Made by a program: the position numbers and the translations under genes. The notes beneath the pieces are model-generated. The model did no database searches, was not told the DNA's origin, and saw only the letters and a program-made list of their open reading frames with translations. From positions 1 through 64,000 of the forward strand of contig NZ_BBIQ01000004.1 in assembly GCF_000730565.1 (NCBI RefSeq): a stretch of 64,000 bases of DNA, given 5' to 3'. This stretch comes from Pseudomonas fulva NBRC 16637 = DSM 17717 (GTDB lineage: Bacteria; Pseudomonadota; Gammaproteobacteria; Pseudomonadales; Pseudomonadaceae). Shown piece by piece: positions 52,265-61,110 of the stretch (positions are counted from its first letter, which is position 1; each line of letters opens with the position of its first letter).

Positions 52265-52750
52265 TCAGGCGAGCGCGGGCAAACTGGCCATTTTTCCGCG
52301 GCAGTACACCATCGGCAGCGGCGCTTGCTCCGGCACGATCAGGTTGTGGACCTTGCCGACCATGATCGCGTGGTCACCCCCTTCGTACTCGCGCCAAAGC
52401 TCGCATTCGATCACGGCGGTAGCGCCGGCGAGGATGGGGTTGCCCAGCGCGCTCAACGACCACTCGATGCCGGCCGCCTTGTCCTTGCCCTTCTTGGCGA
52501 AAGCATAGGCTTCGGCCTGCTGGTTACCGGACAACAAATGAATGGCAAAGCGCTTGTGCTTGATCAGCACCGGGTAGGAGTCGGACGTGTAATTGGGGCA
52601 GAACAGCACCAGGGGAGGGTCCATCGACAGGGATGAGAAGGCGCTGGCGGTCAAGCCAACAACCGAGCCGTCGTCGTCCAGGGTGGTGATGACGGTAACG
52701 CCAGAAGGGAAAGAACCCAGGACGTTCTTGTAGACGGTTGCGTCGATCAT
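52265..52750 (-). CDS. Flavin reductase, copy 2, partner of the luciferase-like monooxygenase
   Basis: 161-residue FMN reductase, the same length as copy 1 at 47404-47889 and similar over its whole length (FPSGVTVITTLDDDGSVVGL; TASAFSSLSMDPPLVLFCPN; HAIMVGKVHNLIVPEQAPLP). Its place directly before the monooxygenase gene makes it the natural source of reduced FMN. GAGG precedes the ATG at 52750. Its promoter carries the second GGTATACC box. Confidence 0.88.
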   Translation of the reverse strand: MIDATVYKNVLGSFPSGVTVITTLDDDGSVVGLTASAFSSLSMDPPLVLFCPNYTSDSYPVLIKHKRFAIHLLSGNQQAEAYAFAKKGKDKAAGIEWSLSALGNPILAGATAVIECELWREYEGGDHAIMVGKVHNLIVPEQAPLPMVYCRGKMASLPALA

Positions 52751-52799
52751 CTGATGTACCTCTTAAAGCTGCGGTGGGCCGCGGTTTTTATCGTTGATG

Positions 52800-52837
52800 T
52801 GTCTGATGGTATACCGTAATACCTTTTTTGCAAGCAC
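52800..52837 (-). promoter_or_regulatory. Promoter-operator of the reductase-monooxygenase operon
   Basis: CTGATGGTATACCGTAATAC (52803-52822) matches the 50914-50933 box at 18 of 20 positions. TGCAAGCAC (52829-52837) is 26 bases from its start, exactly as in the other operon. A weaker GGTATACGCATAA lies at 52893-52905. The rest of the 316-base gap 52751-53066 holds only the third box and leader sequence. Confidence 0.7.
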
Positions 52838-52966
52838 ATTTTTCGGCTTGGCTAACACTGCGATGAATGGTTCAAAGCCGCGCAGTTCAAGGGGTATACG
52901 CATAAACGAACGAATTGCGGTACTCGCTAAATCGTATCAGCTGACAATTTGAAATACGGATCAGTA

Positions 52967-52997
52967 TTGTCAAAACCTTGGAATACCATAATATGGT
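52967..52997 (+). promoter_or_regulatory. Promoter-operator of the NCS1 permease gene
   Basis: GGAATACCATAATAT (52980-52994) matches the box at 50919-50933 at 14 of 15 positions, and ACCATA-A-TATGGT (52985-52997) is a perfect odd palindrome. TTGTCA (52967-52972) and TAATAT (52989-52994), 16 bases apart, would form the promoter, with the box covering the -10. Confidence 0.65.
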
Positions 52998-53066
52998 CTT
53001 CAGCTGAGAGGCCGCCTAGATGCGGTTTCCTTACAACGATAAAAACGACCTTTCGAGCTAAAAATC

Positions 53067-54473
53067 ATGTCCCAACCGTCGTCGCAACATCAGTTTGTCG
53101 AGAATCACACGGTCGATTACGTTCCACCTGCCGAGCGCCATGGGAAGGCGCGCGACCTGTTTACCCTCTGGTTCAGCACCAACATTGCGCCACTGCCCAT
53201 CGTCACCGGCGCCATGGTGATCCAGGTGTTCAACCTGAACCTGCTATGGGGACTGATCGCTATCGTCCTGGGGCACTTGCTCGGAGGCGTGGTGATTGCC
53301 CTGGCCTCTGCACAAGGGCCGCAGTTGGGCATCCCGCAGATGGTGCAGAGCCGGGGGCAGTTCGGACGCTACGGCGCGCTGCTGATCGTTTTCTTCACCG
53401 CGCTGATCTACGTGGGCTTCTTCATCTCCAACATCGTACTGGCAGGCAAGACGATCCACGGCATCGCACCCATGGTCCCTATGCCCGGCGCGATCGTGAT
53501 CGGCGCCTTGAGTGCCACCGCCATTGGCATCGTTGGCTATCGCTTCATCCACATCCTGAACCGTATCGGCACCTGGGTCATGGGCTCGGCGTTGCTGGCT
53601 GGTTTCATCATGATGTTCACGCAGGTACTGCCGGGCGACTTCTTCAGCCGTGGCGCCTTCAACCTGTCCGGGTTCATCGCCACCGTGTCACTGGGCACGA
53701 TCTGGCAGATCAGCTTCTCGCCGTACACCTCCGACTATTCGCGCTATCTGCCGCGTGAAGTGGGCATCGCGCGTCCATTCTGGGCGACCTACTTCGGCGC
53801 CACCCTGGGCACCATCCTGTGCTTCAGCTTCGGTGCAGTCGCCGTGCTATGCGTGCCCGAAGGCACCGATGCAATGGATGCCGTCAAGCAGGCGACCGGC
53901 TGGCTCGGGCCGATCCTGATGGTGCTGTTTCTGCTCAACATCATCAGCCATAACGCCCTGAACCTGTACGGCGCCGTGCTTTCGATCGTGACGGCAATTC
54001 AGACGTTCTTCGCCCAGTGGACGCCGAGCATCAAGGTGCGTGTGGCCCTGGCCAGCGTCATCCTGGTGGCCTGCGCACTGGTCGCGCTCAATGCATCGGC
54101 CGACTTCATCGGCCAGTTCATCGGTCTGATCCTGGCGCTTCTGCTGGTGCTGGTGCCCTGGGCATCGATCAACCTGGTCGACTTCTACCTGATCAAGAAA
54201 GGCCAGTACGACATCGCCTCGATCTTCAGCGCCGACGGTGGCATCTATGGCCGCTTCAACCACCACGCGATCATTGCCTACGCCTGCGGCATTCTGGTGC
54301 AGTTGCCATTCGCCAACACTGCGCTGTATGTCGGCCCCTACTCGAACATCGTCGAAGGGGCCGACCTGTCGTGGCTGTTCGGTTTGCTCGTGACGGTGCC
54401 GCTGTACTACTGCCTGGCGACCCGTGGCAAGGCAGCGCAGAACGTGGGGCGCGTGGTCAGCGTCAGCAAGTGA
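53067..54473 (+). CDS. NCS1-family nucleobase-type permease
   Basis: 468-residue nucleobase:cation symporter-1 (CodB-like) inner-membrane importer with 12 hydrophobic segments. LFTLWFSTNIAPLPIVTGAM at about residue 31 is the TM1 substrate and sodium-site region of the family. IPQMVQSRGQFGRYGALL near 88 and SPYTSDYSRYLPREVG near 213 are further hallmarks. NCS1 proteins carry cytosine, hydantoins, allantoin, hydroxymethylpyrimidine and similar rings. It shares a regulatory box with the two neighbouring catabolic operons, so it is likely the importer for their substrate. A terminator follows. Confidence 0.9.
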   Translation: MSQPSSQHQFVENHTVDYVPPAERHGKARDLFTLWFSTNIAPLPIVTGAMVIQVFNLNLLWGLIAIVLGHLLGGVVIALASAQGPQLGIPQMVQSRGQFGRYGALLIVFFTALIYVGFFISNIVLAGKTIHGIAPMVPMPGAIVIGALSATAIGIVGYRFIHILNRIGTWVMGSALLAGFIMMFTQVLPGDFFSRGAFNLSGFIATVSLGTIWQISFSPYTSDYSRYLPREVGIARPFWATYFGATLGTILCFSFGAVAVLCVPEGTDAMDAVKQATGWLGPILMVLFLLNIISHNALNLYGAVLSIVTAIQTFFAQWTPSIKVRVALASVILVACALVALNASADFIGQFIGLILALLLVLVPWASINLVDFYLIKKGQYDIASIFSADGGIYGRFNHHAIIAYACGILVQLPFANTALYVGPYSNIVEGADLSWLFGLLVTVPLYYCLATRGKAAQNVGRVVSVSK

Positions 54474-54491
54474 GCCTAGGGCTCCACGTGG

Positions 54492-54515
54492 AGGGGCCGC
54501 TGGACGGCCCCTTTC
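54492..54515 (+). terminator. Rho-independent terminator of the permease gene
   Basis: AGGGGCCG (54492-54499), loop CTGGA, CGGCCCCT (54505-54512) then TTCT. It lies between the convergent permease and chemoreceptor genes. Confidence 0.75.
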
Positions 54516-54521
54516 TGAGGA

Positions 54522-56147
54522 TTACACCTTGAATTGCGCAACCATGGCATTGAGGTCTACCGCCAGGCGTGACAGATCCTGCGCTGCTGCGCTGGTCTGG
54601 TTGGCCCCGGCCGAAGTCTGCATGGACAGATCACGGATGTTGACCAGGTTGCGATCCACTTCTCTGGCTACCTGAGCCTGCTCCTCCGAGGCGCTTGCGA
54701 TCACCAGGTTACGCTGGTTGATCGAGGCGATGGCTTGGGCGATGACCTCAAGCGCCCGCCCTGCACCTTGCGCTACCTCCAACGTACCGGCCGCCCGACC
54801 CTGACTGCTGGACATCGCCGTCACGGCGCGTTCGGTGCCGTTCTGGATGCCCGCGATCATGTGTTCGATTTCCGCAGTCGATTGTTGAGTGCGGTGGGCG
54901 AGGGCGCGCACCTCGTCGGCCACTACAGCAAACCCTCGGCCTGCTTCACCTGCACGCGCCGCTTCGATGGCGGCGTTGAGAGCCAGGAGGTTGGTCTGCC
55001 CGGCGATAGCGCCAATCACGTCCAGCACCCGGGTGATTTCATTGGCGCTGCTGGCCAGCTGCTGCACCTGCGCCGACGTGCCGGTGACGTCGGCGACCAA
55101 CTGCTCGATGGATTGCAATGCCTGGTTGACCTGGTCGCGGCCGTCGCGGGTCGTGCGGTCTGCGCCTTTGGACGCGTCGGCCGTGCTCACGGCATTGCTG
55201 GCGACCTCTTCCACGGCGACGGTCATCTGGTTGACAGCCGTGGCCGCCTGGTCGATTTCGGCGCTTTGCTGGTGCAGGCCGCGGCTGGTGTCTTCCGTCA
55301 CGGTGTGCAGCTCTTCGGACGCCGACGCCAGTTGATCCGAGGAGGCTGCGATGCGGGCAATGGTCTGGCGCAGGTTGGCTTGCATGCGGGCCAGGGCTTG
55401 CAGCAGCAAGGCGGGCTCATCGCAGCCCTCGGCCTTGATCGGTTGGGTCAGGTCACTGGCGGCCACACGTTCTGCGGCGGTGACGGCTTCGGCCAGCGGC
55501 ACGATGATGCTGCGTGTGAGCAGGTAGGCGATCATCACCAGTGCCAGCAGAATCACCACCAATGCCGTGATAATGGCCACGAATGCCTCATCAGCCACGT
55601 CGCTGCTCAGCTGGGAGGCAGCTTCTGCGCCTTTGGCGTTGAAGGCGATGAGCGTGGACATGGCTTGCATCATCGTTTCGGCACGCGCCGTCAGCGGGCC
55701 GTTGATCAGCTGGCGAGCAGTGTCCATGCGCCCGGCCGCAAGCTCGGCCAAGACCGTCTCCTGAAGCTCGTGGTAGTGCTGGTAGGCGCTGCGGGCCGTT
55801 TCGAAAAGCGCGCGGTCTTCACTGGACACGATGGTAGCCACGTAGGCCTCGAAGCCTTCATCCAATTCGCGTTCGATGTTCTGGATCGTATTCAGGTAGC
55901 GGGTGCGCTCGCTGGCGTCTTCTTCCAATGCACCGCGCAGGGTGAGGGCGCGCGTACGGCCCAGGTTGCTGTTGATTGCACTGAGCGACATGACGGTGGG
56001 CATCCAGGTCAGGCGAATCTCATCCGTGGACTCATCCATCTGCTGTGTTTCATACAGGGCGACCAGCCCCATGGTCAGGATCAGCATGCCCAACAAGGCA
56101 AACACGCAGGCTGCGCGAATGCCGATCTTCATGTTCCTGAAATGCAT
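54522..56147 (-). CDS. Methyl-accepting chemotaxis protein (4HB sensor)
   Basis: 541-residue transmembrane chemoreceptor. TM1 at about 10-32, a periplasmic four-helix-bundle sensor of about 150 residues, TM2 at about 190-212, HAMP at 212-265 and a cytoplasmic signalling domain whose hairpin tip reads [20 protein letters not shown] then [20 protein letters not shown]. No C-terminal CheR-tethering pentapeptide (it ends AQFKV). It lies next to the NCS1 permease and could sense the same class of compound, but there is no direct evidence. No flagellar-sigma promoter was clear upstream. Confidence 0.9.
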   Translation of the reverse strand: MHFRNMKIGIRAACVFALLGMLILTMGLVALYETQQMDESTDEIRLTWMPTVMSLSAINSNLGRTRALTLRGALEEDASERTRYLNTIQNIERELDEGFEAYVATIVSSEDRALFETARSAYQHYHELQETVLAELAAGRMDTARQLINGPLTARAETMMQAMSTLIAFNAKGAEAASQLSSDVADEAFVAIITALVVILLALVMIAYLLTRSIIVPLAEAVTAAERVAASDLTQPIKAEGCDEPALLLQALARMQANLRQTIARIAASSDQLASASEELHTVTEDTSRGLHQQSAEIDQAATAVNQMTVAVEEVASNAVSTADASKGADRTTRDGRDQVNQALQSIEQLVADVTGTSAQVQQLASSANEITRVLDVIGAIAGQTNLLALNAAIEAARAGEAGRGFAVVADEVRALAHRTQQSTAEIEHMIAGIQNGTERAVTAMSSSQGRAAGTLEVAQGAGRALEVIAQAIASINQRNLVIASASEEQAQVAREVDRNLVNIRDLSMQTSAGANQTSAAAQDLSRLAVDLNAMVAQFKV

Positions 56148-56358
56148 TGAAGGCTCCTAGGAAAGGCGTGCAGGGGCGAGGCGCGTTGGCGCAAGCCGTT
56201 CGGGACGGCGCCAGGCTCTGGAGAGGCTATGGGGCGGGAGGGGGAGTGCGATGAACTTAAACGCGCGGATGATGACATAAAGCCATTATTGTAGGGCAGT
56301 CATGCAATGTAACGAGATGCTAGCGCCAATGCCCTGCACGCAGGCGCTGGAAGCGGCT

Positions 56359-57270
56359 TCACCTTCGCCCTTGCTGACGCCGATACGCCCCCGGCTGAAC
56401 ACCCACTGCCTTGGCGAAGGCACGCGTGAACGCCGCCACAGATTGATACCCCGCCTGGACGCCAACCTGCTCGACCGTATGGCCAGCGCGCAGCAGCTGG
56501 CTGGCATGGCGCATGCGCAGTGCCAAAAGCACTTGGCCGGGTGACTGCCCGGCCAGCTCGCTGAAACGCTTGAAGAACGCCGAGCGCGACAAGCCCGTGC
56601 ACGCCGCCATGCGCTCCAGCGTCCAGATGGCCCCAGGGGCCTTGATCAGCTGTTCGAGCAAGTCGGCAAACGCCGGCTGGCGGGCAAGGGCGATCAGCCC
56701 TCCCAGCGGCTGAGCGCCATGCACCTGTTGGCGCAAGGCATAAAGGAACAGCAGGTGCGTCAGCCGCTCCAGCAAGACTTGAGACGGCCCGTTGGCGCGC
56801 CGGCATTCTTCCAGGATCAGATCGAACAACGCCCGTGCAGCGCTGCCAGCGGGATCCTCGGCGCGCAGGATGATCAGGTCGGCCATTGCGTCGATGATCA
56901 GTGCCGAGAGGCCGCTGCTGAAATGGAAGAATCCACAGACCAGGCCCACCCCATCGCTGGCTTGGGTATCCAGGGGCTGCATGGTTTGGCGTGGTTGGGC
57001 GCAGGCCTGCGCTGCATCGGCTTCGCTGGCAAGCCGATAACTTACGTCACGCAGCAGGAACACGGCGTCGCCGCGCTCAAGGCGCACTGGCTGTTCGAGG
57101 GTATCGGCGTGCAGCCAGCAGCCGCCTTGCACGACCAGGTGAAAACTGGCGTGACCCATGCCGTGAGTGCTGGCGTGCCAACCCCCGCAGTAACGGCCGA
57201 CATGGAACAGGCTGGCGTCTAGCTCGAGGTTTTCTAATAACCGCTCGACGAGATGGCTGGACGAAATCAT
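56359..57270 (-). CDS. AraC-family regulator with cupin sensor
   Basis: 303 residues: an N-terminal cupin_6-type domain (HASTHGMGHASFHLVVQGGC; VRLERGDAVFLLRDVSY) and a C-terminal AraC double helix-turn-helix (WTLERMAACTGLSRSAFFKR; AGYQSVAAFTRAFAKAVGVQ). Relatives with this plan control short-chain dehydrogenase or oxidoreductase genes. It is divergent from the CMD-flavoprotein-ABC operon, with 102 bases between the starts, so that operon is its likely target. Confidence 0.86.
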   Translation of the reverse strand: MISSSHLVERLLENLELDASLFHVGRYCGGWHASTHGMGHASFHLVVQGGCWLHADTLEQPVRLERGDAVFLLRDVSYRLASEADAAQACAQPRQTMQPLDTQASDGVGLVCGFFHFSSGLSALIIDAMADLIILRAEDPAGSAARALFDLILEECRRANGPSQVLLERLTHLLFLYALRQQVHGAQPLGGLIALARQPAFADLLEQLIKAPGAIWTLERMAACTGLSRSAFFKRFSELAGQSPGQVLLALRMRHASQLLRAGHTVEQVGVQAGYQSVAAFTRAFAKAVGVQPGAYRRQQGRR

Positions 57271-57372
57271 CTAAGGCAAACACTCAGAAGCAAGTAAAAA
57301 CGACTGATGAATATGGAGCGTACTTCTTATAACCAACAGACTGTACTGATACACGGCAAAGGAGATTACCCC

Positions 57373-57936
57373 ATGTCCTCGCGCATTACCCTACACGACC
57401 TGCAGACCGCACCAGAGGCGGCCAAGCCGTTTCTTGAAAACGCCCAGAAGAACTCGGGCTTCATCCCCAACCTGCTGCGTGTCTTGGCCAATGCGCCAGC
57501 AGCGCTGGAGACCTATGTCACCGTTTCGGCGTTGAACGGTAAGTCGGAGCTGACCTTGGCCGAGCGCGAAGTGGTGCAGTTGATCGCCGCCACCCAGCAC
57601 GGTTGCGACTTCTGCGTGGCGGGCCATACCGCAGTGGCCCTGAATAAAGCCAAGCTGCCCCATGAAGTGGTCGACGCCCTGCGCGCGCGCGGTGAGCTTC
57701 CCGACGCGCGTTATGAAACCCTGGCGGCGTTTGCCCGCGAAGTCATCGCTACCCGCGGCGACGTGAGCCCGGCAACCTACCAGGCTTTTCGTGACGCCGG
57801 CTTCACCGAGGGCAATGCGCTGGAAGTGATTCTGGGCGTCAGCCTCGCAACCCTGTGCAACTTTGCTAATGTGTTCGCCCAGACGCCGCTCAACGATGAG
57901 TTGGGTAAGTACCGCTGGCAACAGCCGTCTGCATAA
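57373..57936 (+). CDS. Carboxymuconolactone decarboxylase/AhpD-like protein with CxxC
   Basis: 187 residues in the CMD superfamily. AATQHGCDFCVAGHTAVAL near residue 70 holds the AhpD-type Cys-x-x-Cys-x3-His redox site, which fits an alkylhydroperoxidase-like peroxidase or oxidoreductase. The ATG at 57373 has AAAGGAG upstream; an earlier ATG at 57307 lacks one. It is the first gene of the operon that continues with the flavoprotein and ABC importer, 99 bases later. The gap contains GTGCAGGAGCGGCC (57966-57979), similar to the outer arm of the REP at 18017. Confidence 0.86.
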   Translation: MSSRITLHDLQTAPEAAKPFLENAQKNSGFIPNLLRVLANAPAALETYVTVSALNGKSELTLAEREVVQLIAATQHGCDFCVAGHTAVALNKAKLPHEVVDALRARGELPDARYETLAAFAREVIATRGDVSPATYQAFRDAGFTEGNALEVILGVSLATLCNFANVFAQTPLNDELGKYRWQQPSA

Positions 57937-58035
57937 GGCGCAGGCAACCCGCCGCACGGCGGTCGGTGCAGGAGCGGCCATTGGCCGTGAACGGGTCGCC
58001 AGGCGGCCGCGGCGTTTCAAAAGGAGCAAGAACAC

Positions 58036-59100
58036 ATGCAAGAGTGCGCATTTGGACAGTGGCTGGATGCCAATGCCGAAGCCATCGACCGAGGCCAGTG
58101 CGAGCCGCAACGGGTGCTGTCGCAGATCGCCCAGTCGCAGCTGCTGCGCGTTGGCATTGACCCTGCCCTGGGTGGTTCAGGTGGTCAGATCACCGATGCC
58201 GTGGAGGCCATCGCAGCCATTGCCAGCCGTTCACTGGCGACGGCCTTCGTTTGCTGGGGGCAGCGGGCCTTCATCGAGTACCTGCTACAGAGCCCCAATG
58301 CCGGGCTGCGCCAACGGCTACTGCCTGCACTGCTGAGCGGTGAACTGGCCGGCGCTACGGGTTTGTCCAACGCCATGAAGTTTCTTTCGGGTATCGAGAC
58401 ACTGCAGGTGCGCGGTAGGCCTCTGGAGGATGGCTGGGACCTGGAAGGGCGGTTGCACTGGGTGACCAACCTGCGCAAGAGCGGCTTCGTTGTCGCCGCG
58501 GCTATCGAAGATGAAGGCGGTGGCGCCCCCTTCGTGCTGGCCATTCCGTCCGATGCTCAAGGTCTTGAGCGCTCAGATGACCTGCAACTGATGGGCTTGC
58601 AGTCGAGTAACACCGCTGCGCTGGCCTTTCATCAGGTGCAGCTGCCGCGTGACTGGTTGCTGCACGATAACGCACATGAATTCCTACCCCGGGTGCGGCC
58701 GGCTTTCCTGGGGCTGCAGTGCGGCATGGCCATCGGCCTGGCGCGCAGGGCGCTGGAGGAAGTCCAGGGTCACCTGCACGGGCGCGCTTCGTTCCTGGAT
58801 GAAGCCAGGCAGGTACTCGGTGCTCGCCTGGAGAACACCGTGAGCGAGCTCAAGCAGGGGCTGCTCGATGAGCGCTTCAAGGAGCAACCGGCAGCGCTGT
58901 TCAAATTGCGCATCACCCTGGCCGAGTGCGCTGCCGATGCCGTGCAGCTTGAGCTTCAGGCAAGCGGCGGCAAAGCTTACCTGTGCGAGTACGGCGAAGG
59001 CTTCGCTCGGCGCTGGCGTGAGTCGGCCTTCGTGCCGATCGTCACCCCCAGCCTGGTGCAACTGCGCGCTGAACTTCACCGCCAGGCAGCATCGGCATGA
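58036..59100 (+). CDS. Acyl-CoA dehydrogenase-like flavoprotein (SfnB/DszC-like group suspected)
   Basis: 354 residues with the acyl-CoA dehydrogenase fold: an N-terminal helical domain (LRVGIDPALGGSGGQITDAV), a middle beta domain with GATGLSNAMKFLSG near 110 and WVTNLRKSGFVVAAAI near 145, and a C-terminal helical bundle. The canonical catalytic Glu block of short-chain dehydrogenases is not obvious, so it may be a monooxygenase of the DszC/SfnB type. Its coupling (ATGA) to a taurine/sulfonate-type ABC importer supports a role in organosulfur use. AAGGAG precedes the ATG. Confidence 0.8.
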   Translation: MQECAFGQWLDANAEAIDRGQCEPQRVLSQIAQSQLLRVGIDPALGGSGGQITDAVEAIAAIASRSLATAFVCWGQRAFIEYLLQSPNAGLRQRLLPALLSGELAGATGLSNAMKFLSGIETLQVRGRPLEDGWDLEGRLHWVTNLRKSGFVVAAAIEDEGGGAPFVLAIPSDAQGLERSDDLQLMGLQSSNTAALAFHQVQLPRDWLLHDNAHEFLPRVRPAFLGLQCGMAIGLARRALEEVQGHLHGRASFLDEARQVLGARLENTVSELKQGLLDERFKEQPAALFKLRITLAECAADAVQLELQASGGKAYLCEYGEGFARRWRESAFVPIVTPSLVQLRAELHRQAASA

Positions 59101-59918
59101 CCCGCGTGGTGCTACAAGCCCAGGGCATCAGCCTGGGTTACCCCCGTGCCGAGGGCTGGCAGCAGGTACTGGCGCAGTTCGATCTGCAACTGGCCCCAGG
59201 CGAGGTGGTGAGCATCCTGGGCCCCAGCGGGGTCGGCAAGTCCAGCCTGCTGCGCGTGCTGGCCGGCCTTCAGCAACCCCAGGGTGGGCATGTGATGTTG
59301 CACGGCCAGCCGCTGCAGGGTCCGCATCCGCGCCTGGCAGTGGCCTTTCAGGATCCAAGCCTGCTGCCTTGGCTGAGCCTGGAAAAGAACGTTGCCTTCG
59401 GCCTGGACTTCGCTCGCCAGCCAGCGCTTGCCGCAGACGAGCGTCGGGCACGCGTCGACCATGCCATTGCCGCCGTGGGCCTGGAGCATGCGCGCAACCA
59501 GTACCCGGCCCAGCTCTCCGGCGGCATGGCCCAGCGCACGGCATTGGCCCGTTGCCTGGCGCGCCAACCTGAAGTGCTGCTGCTCGACGAGCCATTCGGC
59601 GCGCTGGACGAGGTGACCCGCGCCGACATGCAGCAACTGCTGCTGCAATTGATCGCCACGCACAACACCGCGGCGGTCCTGATCACGCACGACATCGACG
59701 AAGCCCTGCTGTTGTCCGACCGCGTATTGCTACTGGGCGACCACCCAGCGCACACGCTCGGGCAATGGCGCGTCGACCTGCTGCAACCCCGGACGCAGCA
59801 GGTCGAGGCATTGGGCGCTTTGCGCATCGAGATTCTCAAAACCCTTCGGCGGGCAAGCCGCACAAACGAACCTCAACCCACCCCGTTGCCCTCGGAGGCT
59901 GTCCATGTGCATGGATGA
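59097..59918 (+). CDS. ABC transporter ATP-binding protein, nitrate/sulfonate/taurine family
   Basis: 273-residue cytoplasmic ATPase of an importer. Walker A GPSGVGKSSLL near residue 42, Q-loop VAFQDPSLLPWLSL near 83, signature LSGGMAQRTALARCLA near 140, Walker B EVLLLDEPFGALDE near 160 and the H-loop THDIDEAL near 198. It is of the TauB/SsuB/NrtD kind. Its ATG overlaps the flavoprotein stop in ATGA, and its end overlaps the binding-protein gene by 14 bases, so the whole set is one coupled operon. Confidence 0.9.
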   Translation: MTRVVLQAQGISLGYPRAEGWQQVLAQFDLQLAPGEVVSILGPSGVGKSSLLRVLAGLQQPQGGHVMLHGQPLQGPHPRLAVAFQDPSLLPWLSLEKNVAFGLDFARQPALAADERRARVDHAIAAVGLEHARNQYPAQLSGGMAQRTALARCLARQPEVLLLDEPFGALDEVTRADMQQLLLQLIATHNTAAVLITHDIDEALLLSDRVLLLGDHPAHTLGQWRVDLLQPRTQQVEALGALRIEILKTLRRASRTNEPQPTPLPSEAVHVHG

Positions 59919-61110
59919 CTGCTGCGGCGCTTCTTCGCGTCGCGATTTTCTCAAGATGAGCGCACTGCTGACCGCAGCTGGCGCCTTGCCGCTGCTGTCC
60001 AGCCTGCAGGCGCGCGCCGCCGCAGAACCCGATGCGCCTGTGCGCATCGGTTATCTACCTATCACCGATGCCACCCCGTTGCTGGTGGCGCATAACAATG
60101 GCCTGTTCGAAGCCGAAGGCATCAAGGCCGAACGGCCCGTGTTGCTGCGCAGCTGGGCACAGGTGATCGAAGCGTTCATTTCTGGGCAGGTCAACGTCAT
60201 TCACCTGTTGTCACCGATGACGGTTTGGGCGCGTTACGCAAGCAAGGTGCCGGCCAAAGTGGTGGCCTGGAACCACGTGGGCGGTTCGGGGCTGACGGTA
60301 GCGCCGGACATCACCGACATGAAACAGCTCGGTGGCAAGACCGTGGCCATTCCGTTCTGGTACTCGATCCATAACGTGGTGCTGCAACAGATGCTCGCCG
60401 ACAGCGGCCTGACCGCCGTGTCCAAGCCTGCCACAGCAGCGCTCGCCGCCAACGAAGTCAACCTGCTGGTGCTGCCTCCCTCTGACATGCCCCCAGCGCT
60501 GGCCAGCAAGCGCATCGCCGGCTACATCGTCGCCGAGCCGTTCAACGCCTTGGCCGAAAACCTCAAGGTCGGTCGCGTGCAGCGCTTCACCGCAGACGTC
60601 TGGCGCAACCATGCCTGCTGCGTGGTGTTCATGCACGAGCACGACCTGAACAACCGGCCGGACTGGTCGCAGAAGGTGGTCAACGCCATCGTCAAGGCCC
60701 AGCAATGGACCCGCGAACACCGGGCAGAGGCGGCTGCCTTGCTGTCCAAGTCAGGCCCTAACAAGTACACCCCGCACGATTCCGCGGTGTTGACCAAGGT
60801 GTTGGCACCCGCTGCCAGCGACCGTGCCGACTACATTGCCACTGGCGCCATACAGCACCAGCAGTGGGATGAGAAACGCATCGATTTCCAGCCGTACCCG
60901 TACCCCAGCTACACCCAAGAGCTCGTTTCCCGGCTCAAGCGCACCCTGATCGAAGGCAACAACGCGTTCCTCGCCGACCTGGACCCGGCCCACGTGGCCG
61001 GTGATCTGGTCGACGACCGTTTTGTGCGCAACGCCATCGCCAGCGTCGGTGGCCCTTCGGTCTTCGGTATTGGCGACAGCTTCGAGCGCAGCGAGGAGTT
61101 CGCGGTCTGA
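59905..61110 (+). CDS. Tat-exported periplasmic substrate-binding protein (NitT/TauT family)
   Basis: 401 residues. The N-terminus MCMDDCCGASSRRDFLKMSA has a twin-arginine motif (SRRDFLK) before a hydrophobic stretch and a signal-peptidase-like ARA-A site near residue 39, so export by Tat is likely, unusual for a solute-binding protein and suggesting cofactor or metal-assisted folding. The mature part is of the SsuA/TauA/NMT1 type (VRIGYLPITDATPLLVAHNN, GLFEAEGIKAE). Three cysteines within the first seven residues are odd. The stop and the permease start share TGATG. Confidence 0.88.
   Translation: MCMDDCCGASSRRDFLKMSALLTAAGALPLLSSLQARAAAEPDAPVRIGYLPITDATPLLVAHNNGLFEAEGIKAERPVLLRSWAQVIEAFISGQVNVIHLLSPMTVWARYASKVPAKVVAWNHVGGSGLTVAPDITDMKQLGGKTVAIPFWYSIHNVVLQQMLADSGLTAVSKPATAALAANEVNLLVLPPSDMPPALASKRIAGYIVAEPFNALAENLKVGRVQRFTADVWRNHACCVVFMHEHDLNNRPDWSQKVVNAIVKAQQWTREHRAEAAALLSKSGPNKYTPHDSAVLTKVLAPAASDRADYIATGAIQHQQWDEKRIDFQPYPYPSYTQELVSRLKRTLIEGNNAFLADLDPAHVAGDLVDDRFVRNAIASVGGPSVFGIGDSFERSEEFAV

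Noticed and set aside
51185..52636. 483-codon plus-strand frame opposite the monooxygenase and flavin reductase
   Set aside because: The minus strand holds two convincing enzymes with ribosome sites; the plus-strand product has no motif.
46095..54473. Rut uracil-degradation operon
   Set aside because: Only superfamily-level matches to RutA, RutD, RutF and RutG. No isochorismatase (RutB), RidA (RutC) or nitroreductase (RutE), and the gene order, regulator type and extra enzymes differ.
54735..56150. 471-codon plus-strand frame opposite the chemoreceptor
   Set aside because: Antisense to the highly conserved receptor hairpin; His/Gly-rich composition with no domain.
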